Below are positions 12,201 through 25,000 of a DNA stretch of 64,000 bases, piece by piece. Every line of letters begins with the position of its first letter. Position 1 is the first letter of the stretch. The translations under genes and the position numbers were made by a program. Under the pieces are notes generated by a model. It had not been told where the DNA came from. It was given only the letters and a program-made list of their open reading frames with translations, and did no database searches. The DNA is from Sipunculus nudus (taxonomy: Eukaryota; Annelida; Sipuncula; Golfingiida; Sipunculidae): assembly GCA_026874595.1 (NCBI GenBank), contig CM049311.1:67958453-68022452 (forward strand). Reading direction: 5' to 3'.

Positions 12201-15200
12201 ATTATATGTTCTTGATTTCATCATACTTGAGATAACAACAAATTTATACAAATACTAGCTAGACTAGATCAAAAAGAATGGACCCATGGGTAACATCCCT
12301 CAGCTGAGTTTTGGAAAATATTAGTAACTGCAAAATATTTTTATTTCTGATGGTTTTTCATGTATATTACCTTTTGAAAAGCTAAGAGAAATTAGCCCTG
12401 CTAAAATGAAACTCTGTAAATTATAGAATAATGGACATGAGCTAAAATATTTAGTGATGCACCAAGGGAAAATATGGGCCTACAATAAATGTTATATAAA
12501 AGTAACATTTCATAAACAAATAATGTGTGAAGGTAAAAAAAAAGTTTCAAAAGTTAAATATATGGCCATATGAGTTAAAAATTAATCCCACAAAGTTTGA
12601 CCAATATTCCTAATTTTAAAATTAAGTTAACAGTGTTATTCACACCTAGGCCCAGCCTACTTTAAGAGATATGAATGAAATGCTACAAAGTATTTATAAA
12701 TTCTTAAATCTTGTCAGTTAGCACTTACATAAGATCCTAATATTTTATCACATTTGAATATTAGGATTTAATTCCTGAAATCATAATTGTCCAAGTCTCA
12801 GCAAAAAGAATTCATTTAACATTAAAATTATAAGATTTGTCTTGTTTATTAGTCCTTAGTATTGAAGGGGTGGGTGGGAGGAGGGGTCTCTGTTGTCCCT
12901 GCTCGTTGCTGAAGAAAATAATAAATTTTACGATTCATCTAAAAAATCATGTGATCTGCTAACCTACAGCATACAGTAAGTAGTTTTGACAAAGGGTGAT
13001 TGCTTAAGCTCAGGTGATTTTCACTCAGCTGAGCTACAACCTTTGGTGAATGCTACAACTGAATTCTTTGAGGGAGTCCTTGTGATATGGATAGAGCTGA
13101 AATTCTAGCATGTTTTGATGTATGTAACACAGAGTAACCTGTGTAAACCAAGAAAACATGCAGCTATGTAAGATAAAGAAATAACCAAGGGATGCAAAAC
13201 TGAACTTGTGCTTGAAGAAACTGCAATATTGATCCTGAAAATGTGTACCAGAATGTGCAAAGATGAAGATCTGCCCTGAAAGTTACGCCATTATAAGTTA
13301 GCCGGCAGGTTCAATAATACTGGAGCCATTCACAGGTCCCCAATGTCTCCGTTTGGCGATGGCATAATTGTTCAGTCTCTTGCTACTTGGAAAAAGGTCG
13401 CAACCAAACTGGATTAGATCTAACAACAAGGGATGAAGACCAACTCTGATGCCTGCTTGCTCATTTCCTATTGATTGATCAATATTTTATACCACGACCT
13501 TTTCCGTTACAAAACTACTCAGGTGATGTAATATACCAGTGATTGATGACAAAAAACACTGAAAAATGCAGGTGCCTGTTTGACCTTTTACCAGGGGTCC
13601 TGTAGTGCAAACTAAAACTGGTTGGATGGATGGGATAATGAACAGGATATCTTTTTGTAACTTATTTTTGCACCAGACTTTCTTTTAAAACAAGGGACCC
13701 ATGGGTCACTGCACTCAGCTTAATTTTGGAATTTTAGCAAATACAAAATATGCTGATTTCCATTATAACTTTTTTCATATATATAAGCATAAGAAAAGCT
13801 AAGTGTAAATGGCCCTCCCACTTGGCTATAGTAAAGTTCTAAATATATGATTGCTAACTAATACTCTGACAAAATCTAACTGTATGCTAAATTTTGGATT
13901 TGTCAGTTCAATTGTTTCAAAACGTGCCCTGTTAATTGCCAGATGGACATCCCTCCACTTGGCAATAGTAAAGTTCTGAATATATGATTTTAAAACTAAT
14001 ACTCTGACAAAATCTAACTGTATGCTAAATTTTGGATTTGTCGGTTCAATGTTTTCAAATGTGCCCTGTTCAAGGCCGGACGGACGTCCAGACAGATGAC
14101 AGACAATGGACCATGACTATAGCTCAGATGACTTATAGTCAGCTGAGCTAAAAAATCATGGCTGCAATGTTGATAACATATGATATATACTTAAAAATGT
14201 TTAGCTGTTTTTTTCTGTATATGACACATGAAATCAATTAAAGAGAAACATTTTGTTTAAAAATTCAGTACTGCAGCACATTTATAAATACCTTTTAGAT
14301 AACAGTACTACATGTATTTGAATATTTGCAACTAACAATTACAATTACCACTCTAAGTTACCACATAGTTTAGGCACTGCCTCTTACATTCAACTGAAAG
14401 CAATTACTAATTTTAACACTAGATGTGTCGGAACGACACGAATGCCCCCGCCTGGGGCAAATTAGAAACATATGTAAAATTTTGAAAAATTTTTTAAGTT
14501 CAGGAGGTGTCGTATGGTCAAAAGTAGGTCAACAAGGGCAAAATGCAAACTCGATCTGTACGTCGTAACGGGTCATTATCAAGCAACACACCAAAAATCA
14601 TGCCAGTATATGCAGGCATTGTGAAAAAAAGTCCATACATGTGCATTTTCCATAAAAATTTCTGTCTTTCATGAAATTTTCTATGTTTATGAGCCGTAAA
14701 ACAATCAAAAGTAGGTCAACCGGGATGAAACGCGAACTCGATCTGTAACTGTCATTATCTGCCCATGCACACATAAAAAATCAGGGTGGTATCTGCAGGC
14801 ACTGATGAAAAAAATCAGTACATATGCATTTGTTATGAAAATTTCTATTTTTCATGAAACTTTCTATGTTCAGGAGCAGTCAAATGGTCAAAAGTAGGTC
14901 AACTGGGACAAAACAAGAACTCGATCTGTAACTGGTCATTATCTGCCTACACACCAAAAATCAGGCCCGTATCTGCAGGCACTGCGAAAAAAGTCCATAC
15001 ATGTGCACTTTTTTTATGAAATTTCTATGTTAGAGCACCGTCAAATGGTCAAAAGTAGGTCAACTGGGACAAAACGTGAACTCGATCTGTAACTGGTCAT
15101 TATCTGCCCACACACCAAAAATTAGGCCAATATCTGCAGGTATTGCGAAGAAAAGTCTGTACAAGTGTATTTGTCATGAAAATTTATATTTTACATGAAA

Positions 15201-18200
15201 TTTTCTATGTTCAGGAGCCGTAAAACAATCAAAAGTAGGTCAACTGGGACGAAACGCGAACTTGATCTGTAACTGGTCAATATCTGCCCACACACCAAAA
15301 ATCAGGCCAATATCTGCAGGCATTGCGAAAAAAAGTCCGTACATGTGTATATGTCATGAAAATTTCTATTTTTCATGAAATTTTCTAAGTTTAGGAGCAG
15401 TAAAACAGTCAAAAGTAGGTAAACCGGGACGAAACGCGAACTCGATCTGTAACTGGTCTATATCTGCCCACACACAAAAAATCAGGCCAATATCTGCAGG
15501 CATTGCGAAAAAAAGTCCGTACATGTGTATTTATCATGAAAATTTCTATTTTTCATGAAATTTTCTAAGTTTAGGAGCGGTAAAACGGTCAAAAGTAGGT
15601 CAACTGGGAGGAAACGCGAACTCGATCTGTAACTGGTCTATATCTGCCCACACACCAAAAATCAGGCCAATATCTGCAGGCATTGTGAAAAAAAGTCCGT
15701 ACAACTGTTTGATTTCGGAAGGACGGAAGGACGGAAGGACAGAACGACGGACATGGGTAAAACTATATGCCCCGGCCACTTTGTGGTGGGGGCATAAAAA
15801 CAGTTTAAACACTCTGTGATTTTATTTAAATATTGTCTTAATGTAGAATATGAATTCAAAACAGTAGTCTCAGTAAGGTTAAGTAATACATTATTTTAAA
15901 TGCTTAAACAATCATATGCAGGAACCATATGAGGTTATCAGTGAAGCTGAGCAGATCACTAGTCAACTGTGCATGAACAGCCTACACTGTACTACAGGTG
16001 ACAGATTTGTAAAAGTGTATCCATGTCATTAACGTTTCAGCTTGTGATGCTTGCTTGGAGTCGCATAGGTAGAACCATGAGATGAGAGATAGAAAATAAA
16101 TCAGGCAATCTCTGAAATAGTATGAGCTTTATTTTAATAAAGACATCTTTAGCTTCAAAGCTCAATGGACACTAGACAAAAACAGGTTAAAATTAATGGC
16201 CAAGCTTGTAGATAATTGGATTACATTTGATTGGTTATCCGTAGAGTTAATGCAGGTTTTCTAGGAGCATCATTTGATTAGATGTGAGAATGTCAAGACA
16301 ATTATTAGCTGTGGCTGATGAACAATGCCTAAGCCTCTTTCAATTATTTTCACTGATACTTAAAAATAGTGCCACATACACCTATGACAACGGTTTAACA
16401 CTTGTTGTCTCAAAATGCTGATTTAAGATTAAACATCCCTACACAAAAACATTTGATGTATTTGCCCATTTCTCACTCAATTACACTAGATGCTGGCCTG
16501 GTTTTATTCTGCTATATAAGTAAAACTAGATGACACTGACAGAATAAAACACCTGAATCAGAGGCTAAATAAATTTATAAAAGTTAACAGGAATATACCA
16601 ACTAAAATCAAACAGGTTTTTTAATAGGCACTATACACTATCATGGGTGATAAAAATCATTAACCTAAACCAACTCTCTCTCTCTCTTTCTCTTATCAAA
16701 TCATAGGTCATTATACTTGCACTTTGTTCTGGCTTCATCAACCTATTATGACATTAAGACTATTTTATTGTAGCCATGTATCTGTTGCCAGAAGAACAGA
16801 TACCAGCCCAGTGAAGAGTGTCCAGAGCCAATTTTGTCACATTTTGTTTTGACTGACAACTCACCAGCCCGGCAACCCTTTTGCACAGGGCCTCTTTGCA
16901 TGCAGATTGCTGGGCCAATGAGACTGATTGATATCCCTGTAATGTTAAAATGAAGTGTAGGAATTTAAAGTGTCAGAAAATTAAAAATTTATATATCAAC
17001 TATAGATATATATATATATTATAGTACATAATTTTCAAACTAGATGTCAGCATGAGAGCTTTTATCTTTCCTACATATTTAAAGACCCCACAAATTAAAA
17101 TCAACCCTTCCTTACCTTCATCCTGAAAAATCCAATTCCCCAGAAAATTTAACTGAAATCTATTGATAACTCTAAATCAATCATATACACAGATAGGCAG
17201 ACATACAAACAAACAAACAGAGACAGTCAGACAATTAGGAAATCTGCTGAAAGGATGAAAACATTGCAGATCTTGGTCTGCTTTGTTGGTTTAGGCTTAG
17301 AGCCTATAGGTATAATGTAATGTGGGCCTTACCATTAAAGAGGACACGCTCGTAGTTGGGACACGTTGCTAGGGAAGATAACAGCATTTGAAGGTTCCTG
17401 TAACCACACCCCCAGCCTTTGTCTCCATAAGATGAGGCAAAATGGTCAACGCTGGTACAAAGCCAAACATAACGGATGTTGGCCGGATTCCCCTTGTAGT
17501 ATTGTCGTAACTTGGATAAAATACCTGCAAGGAAATAAAATAAATGTATTAATTTAGTATAAATAAAATATTATGAAAGTTTCATTAATGAAAAATGTGC
17601 ATTAATAACTGTAATAATCATTAATAAAATAATAATATGAATATTAAAAAGTATAATTAAACGCTATGGATGCTGGCAATCTCCTTTAGGATAAGTGATC
17701 CTAAATGCATAAATCTTATAGTTATTCTATATTCAAACCATGAATAATCATGAGTATAGCCAGTGATTAAGTTCACCAGCTTCATTTATAATACTGGTTT
17801 GCATCACTTGACCATGCAGACCTCTGATGCTGGATCTGTAACCAAATTCCTCTGTGGCCAAACTTGAATTGTTGGCAATGATGCCAAGTGTGTCCTAGCT
17901 AAGGGGGATAATTTTTTTTGATATTTTCCAGTAACCCCCAGGACTTGGATATTATTCTGCAAATTATAGCAATAATCTATCTCAGAGCCATTTGTCAGAA
18001 AATACACCAGTGTATCCAGCTTGGGCCCTTGAACATTTGATCAGTCATCATCATTAGGTGCCAGGAAAAGTTTATTGAGTTAATTCTGCAATTTTGACAA
18101 ACATTTGAGTCATTTCATCAAATGCTGAGAATGGAAAGAAGTGGTGATCACGGTAGGTCATAAGGTCTGTTTGTCTGGTTTTATGTAATGATAATCCAAT

Positions 18201-21200
18201 GCAACATTTTATTCTAGACTAAAAATTAAGCTGCTACAACAGTCCTCAGCATATATTAAATCACATGACAAAAGTGATTTCAGGTCACATACATGAATCT
18301 TTTCCAACCTGATGCTGATATCAGTGAACTGATCATTTTAAAGGTGACACATTGGATTTCTTATTCTTTCAGCACTGAGTGAGCAGTATTAACAGTTGTG
18401 GCCCTTTGAGACAGCCTGGATTCGTTAGCACTTGTCACTTCATCACAGATAAAGAAGTGATACTGGGGGCTGCTTTCACTTTCACTCTCATCAATCAGCC
18501 AACCAAGACATCCTGAAACAGAGGCTGCTAAACACTGCTCAATCCATCAGGTTTAAAAGCATGCATCCGCTTGTTATGCATCTGTAGCCAACTCTACAAA
18601 CCTTCTTAGGCTTCTTATTAAATGAAACCATGACATAAACAAGCAAGAATAGCACAACAACAAAAAATGAGTTTTTAACATCAAGAAAACTCAATAGTCT
18701 CAGGTTTCAAATGAAGCCATATAATTCATTGATTTATCAATCCTGTAAAAACAACCAAAATTATGTTCATTTTTTTTCTTTCTGCCAGAAGATTCTAGAG
18801 AAAATTTAAAGCTTAATGCATAGTGAAATGACAAAAAAAAACATGCATAAAGCTTTCAACCTGAAGACCTGCATACATGGTTATGCCATTTCTGGTTCAT
18901 AAAATCAAATATTTGCCTGTCCCTCTTCATTTCCTACCTGATTTGATTTGAGATTCTGTTTCTGCATAAGGGTTAGCTTGTACAGTCAACTGAAGCCTGA
19001 TCGATGTGAATAATCAAAGTAAAAAAATTACGTCAAATACGTTAGCTGGCTTTTCTTAAATGCCATGTATGTTCCTGCCACTCAAGATTTTTTTAGAAAT
19101 ATATAAAGGGGAATATATAAAGAAGAAGCATTGAGGCACTCTTAGAGTAGGAAAAGGTATAAAATAGGGGCTGGCTTCAGGGGTTGATCAAGGATTTGAA
19201 AATAGGAGGGGGAGGGGTAGGGAGAGGCATAGCGAGGGAGTGTAAGAGAGGGAGATTCCCCTGACAAAGTGTAGAAAAAATGTTTAAAATTAGGCATGTA
19301 ATGGAGCAATCAGAGGTAGTTTAAAATTAAATTAAAATGCATGATAATGTAAGATGAGGCTCTGTGTTTTCGGTAAAAATTACTTATTTTATTATATCCC
19401 AATTTTTTTAGATAAAAATTGGGGGGTTTGGGCAAACCTAAATTCACCTCTGGGCTATGTTTATGGTAAATGTTTATACTGGTTACAGTTCCAGCTCTGG
19501 GGATGAATTATTAATGAAAATAGGGATATTTATTGGTGGAAGTAATAATATTGATGATCACCAATTTATTAAATTCATCAAACATCAATGTCCAATATCA
19601 ATTTTTCTTATGACAAAGGAGTCTGATAATTAATTCATATATGAAAGCTGCCACTGGCAGAAACTATAATAATTTACAATAAAATTCCTTTATTTTGTTT
19701 GTTCTTACTTTCCATAGAAGATAGAACAGTTCAACCAGGAATTTTTGCTGTTCAACCAGGGAATGTAGAAGTTAAGGTTTCAAAACTAAATTTTAAATTT
19801 ATAACATGCTTTGTTTTAAAAAAAAGTAAAAGTCAACAATGAACTGTAAAGAAAACCGTCCCATCATAAAAATTGTTGAATAACAAATACAGTCCATGTT
19901 CTAAATCGGTTCAATAACATTGTTTATTTATCTGACAATTCTGAATATTTACTTTTCCTTTTTCAGACTGAATACTGACAAAGAAACCATCAGACAATAT
20001 GACATCTGTGGCATAACTGAGAGTTCTAAGAAGTAGTTTTTTCCAGTTTCAGTAGCAATACCACATATATAAAAAATACAGCTAGGACTATCCATGATCC
20101 AATATATGCCAGGGACCTGAACCTATTACACTATGAATCATTGGCTGGAGAAATCAGCGGGAGCAATGAGAATATTTCTTTGAAGTTTGTTTCTATATTC
20201 CGCATGGCTTCTGACCCAGTCAGTTTGTATTACACGGTTCTTGCTTAATACTGGTTAACGTAACAAGACAGGCTCAGTGTGCATGAATACATTTATTTTA
20301 CGTTGGTTTGCAAAATGAAAGGCTTCGGCTTTGCTGGCATGCAATCACAAAACATTGTAAGGCTTAACTTGATTGAGAGATATTAGTAATCTCCTCTGAT
20401 GGCAGGCTCTTGTGCTTCCCAATAAAAACACTCAGGACTGCTTTGTAAAATTTGATAAAAACAGGTCCCATTTCTGTGACCCAGAAAGTACTTGCATTAG
20501 CTTATGTAAAGCTGTTTCCATTATCTGCTTTACATGATCTTATCAGTCGAATTAAGAAGTCAGCTTCACTTGGACAATGTGGAGGAGACGTACACATACT
20601 CTGAGGATAATTCCTGATTCCTGATTAGTGTTGGGTTGATATCAGTTTTTCATATCATGTTAATGATTTAAATATTTATCTCAACAGATTGTTATATCAT
20701 GATATCAGTAATTCAACCAATAATTTTTAACATAAAAAAGGTAGAAATATTAAAATTAAACATTGCTCTTTTTTAATATTATTTTTTTCTGAGAAATATC
20801 CAGGTATTGATGTGTAGGTATCATGTAAATTAGCCAAGCATTCCTTTCTGAGTCAGCTGATAAGTTCCTACTGCTTGACTTTTCTGAGTTCATGATCGAA
20901 GTGGGACATCTCATACAGTGATACACAGTATTACACACAGAAACTAAAATATGTATAGGTTAATTAAGATAATTTTAATTCTTGAGAAATGTTATTCTAA
21001 ACTTGAACCTTAGTGAGAAACTTTTTTAAGGAAAATCATCAAAAAAGGGCAAGTTTGTAATCTAAAACCGTTGACATATATCCTTGTCTTAATATTATGA
21101 TAACAGGGAATTCAAAGTTCATGATACAGTTATCACAGCTGTCAGACATCCCGATTATTGTAGATACCAGTAATTGTTCCAACCCCAATTACCTCCACTT

Positions 21201-21959
21201 TGGTCTGACATAAATCTTCCAAGAATAACTACAAAAACCTTTAAGTCAGTTACGTTCTACCTCATTTGAGTTAGGATATACTAGTGCGTAGCTGCCAGCC
21301 ATGACAGGTTCACATCAAGCTGATCAGAGTTCACCTGCAGTCCAAAACTAAGTTGAACAAATTCAGCACAATTTAACTTAATGAAATTAAATACTTTTTT
21401 TTAAATGAATCTAATAGAACTGGGAATCCAAGCATTTGATTTTTAGCAGGTCTGCATATGTTAATATCTAAATCAATTTGTTTGTTTATTCAACCCAAAA
21501 AAATCATTAAAATCATAAAATAAGGGACCCATGGGTCACGGTGCCCAGCTGTTATTTATGATCATAAAATATGATTTGGATTAGGGGTAGACATATGTTG
21601 ATTTTGTGTGGTGATATAAGCTGATTAAGTGGAAAACATCACGATAAAAAAAAAATGGAAAACATTTATTCCACTACTTGTTTGGTGAAATTTTACAGAC
21701 TTGTGCAAATGTGTGTGTGTGTGTGTGTATTTAATTTACGTAATCCAGAAGAACATAGGTTATACATATTCCTCAAGTTTACACATATTCCTAAAATAAT
21801 AAATTAAAGCATGTTTCTCATAATTATTACACCTGCCATAAATCATACATCAACATAACAAAAGGCAGGGATCTGGGTGGGTGGGCAAAATCACAAAATT
21901 ATAACAAGTAATATATTCAAGTGAGCTGCCCGTTTGCCACAAATTTACCAATAAATACA

Positions 21960-22052
<93 letters not shown>

Positions 22053-25000
22053 CCCAGATTAGAATCTGGCCCAATTTAAAACTGGGCCAGCCCAGATCAA
22101 AATTTTGATTTGGACTGGCCCAGATCAAAATTCTAATCTGGGCCAGACCAGTTTTAAACTGGGCCAGCCCAGATTAAAATTTTGATCTGGGCCTGTCCAA
22201 ATTAAAATCCTGTGGTGAAGACTTCAGGATTTAAATCTGGTCTGGACTGATTTTAAACTGGGCTGGCCCAGATTAGAATTTTGATCTGGGCTGGTTAAGT
22301 TTACAATCCTGTGGTGGACAGATTTTAAACTGGGCCGGCCCAGATAAAAATTTTTAATCAGGGCTAGTCTAGATTACAATCCTGTGGTGGACTGATTTTA
22401 AACTGGGCCTTAAACCAGATCAGAATCCTAATCTAATCTTAAGCTAGCTTGATTTTTATCATCATAAATCAGATAATACAATAAACATTTATTCCAAATA
22501 CACCATTCTGAAGGTTACAAAACACTTAATAAATAAGATCATTTAAAATATTTTAATGATCAAGGAAAAGCTAAGGAACAAATGTTATGTTCTTCTTTGG
22601 TTTCATCTATTCTTTAAGCATGCAAGTTCACATTTAAAATTCACCTAACCCAACTACCATGATTAATCAGAGTTCAGAATATGTGTCAGTTCTGAGACAT
22701 CTATTTGACTTAGTATCAAAATATTCAACTTAACTGAGATAATTTTCTGTTCTGAATATCAAATTTACAAGTGTATTATTAAATATATACATGCATAATT
22801 AAATACCAGCTTTACTCATTGATAAGCAAACAAAAGTAATCAATCAGTCTAGATGCTCATTTGGGTAAGCAGCTTGACATTGTGCCCTAACCAGGGAGAG
22901 CTTTGTGATACCATTACTGTCATTTTCAAATTAGAGTCCAGACCAGATTTAAATCCTGAAGTCTTCACCACAGGTTTTAATTTGGACCGGCCCAGATCAA
23001 AATTTTAATCTGGGCTGGCCCAGTTTAAAACTGGTCTGGCCCAGATTAGAATTTTGATCTGGGCCGGTCCAAATCAAAATTTTGATCTGGGCTGGCCCAG
23101 TTTTGAATTGGGCCAGATTCTAATCTGGGCCTCAACATATATATATGACGCAATTTCTGTACCCTTTCCTGTCCAGCAGTTTCTTTTCTGCAGGAACATC
23201 AGGTGTGGATTAACAAACACCTACATGACGCTGTTGTTAAGGACCCTTCATTGCTTAAACCAGGAAATAATGTGATGCTAAAACATTAATTACACTGGAC
23301 ATCCTCAAACTTGTATGAGTGTTACTCACAACGTAATTCTACGCTGTGCTACAAACCATGTGTGAGCACCAACGTATATGTTCCTAGCTAAATTATCAAA
23401 TTTATAATTTTTTTATTTTAATTATTCACAATTTATGATGATGTTGGCATTTAACTCAATTTATATAAAGATTTTAATAAAATCCTTGGAGAGGGAAGAG
23501 GGCTGATGTCATTTATATTATTAACATTTGGAAAAGAAGTGCTATTAATTGTCACATAGGTTTTGACTTGCCCTTATAACTTTATCTATATGGCAGCAGA
23601 AGTATTTGAAAAAAAATTTCCACTATATCATGCTTTTTACAAAGGAATCAATTGTAATTCAATAATTACAGGTTAGCTTTACCCAAGAGTAGCACTAGCA
23701 CAAATGATATGAGAGTTTAACTATTTATAACTAGAATATCAGCAAAAGCTGACAAAAGCCCTCAGCCAAAAGAACAGTGTTTAGAGGTGGTAACAGTAAC
23801 AAGTACTAAATATCTGTTCTCACATGGTTGATATCTGTACATATCTCAGTTATAAATTTAAATGGAGAGGTATGTACCATGATTCATAACAATCCACCAA
23901 ATGCTTCCTGAAAAATAAGCTTCTAAGTTTTATTTTATTATAAGCTCTGTGACCTTGAAAAGTAGGTCAAGGTCACCCATGTTCGAACATGAACGAGATT
24001 TTTGTCGATATACATCTTCACCAAAGAAATAAAATTCCTATTGTGAATCATTTAAGAGATATCCCGCTCACAAGGCCAAAGTTGAAAAATCCAAGAAAAA
24101 TTCAATAAAAAATCAGAAATTGCAGGTGGCGCCCCCAAACTTGTGCAGCAGTTACAGACCATCAGTCCCTATGATCATAGTAAGTATTGTGAAAATCCAT
24201 CCAATGGTTCCTGAGAAATAAGCTTCTAAATCTTTTTTTCTATAATCAGCTCTAAAACGTAGAAAAATAGGTCAAGGTCACCCATCTTCGAACTTGACCG
24301 CGATTTTGTCAATATACATCTTCTCCGAAAAAATAAAATTCTTATGGTGAATCCTTTTCGAGATATCCCGCTCACAAGCCCAAAGTTGAAAAATCCAATA
24401 AAAATTCATTAAAAATCAGAAATTGTAGGTGGCACCACCAAACTTGTATAGCAGGTACAGACTATCAGTCCCAATAACCATAGTAAGTTTTGTGAAAATC
24501 CACCAAATGGTACCTGAGTAATAAGCATCTAAATGTTTTTTCTATAATCAGCTCTAAAACGTAGAAAAATAGGTCAAGGTCACCCATCTTCAAACTTGAC
24601 CGAGATTTTGTCAATATACATCTTCTCCGAAAAAATAAAATTCTTACGGTGAATCCTTTTCGAGATATCCCGCTCACAAGCCCAAAGTTGAAAAATCCGA
24701 TAAAAATTCATTAAAAATCAGAAATTGTAGGTGGCACCACCAAACTTGTATAGCAGGTACAGACTATCAGTCCCAATAACCATAGTAAGTTTTGTGAAAA
24801 TCCACCAAATGGTACCTGAGTAATAAGCATCTAAATGTTTTTTCTATAATCAGCTCTAAAACGTAGAAAAATAGGTCAAGGTCACCCATCTTCAAACTTG
24901 ACCGAGATTTTGTCGATATACATCTTTACCGAGGAAATAAATTTCTGACGGTGAATCCTTTTCAAGATATCCCGCTCACAAGGTAAAAGTTATCGGACGC

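Noticed and set aside
14419-15800. CRISPR-like array
   Set aside because: Units of about 180 bp without unique spacers in an animal genome; this is the tandem body of a transposable element.
20756-20938. Minus-strand 60-residue open frame
   Set aside because: No usable donor or acceptor and no phase fit with neighbouring candidates.
21850-22128. Open frame rich in Ile-Tyr
   Set aside because: Translation of the TA tract and the foldback arm.
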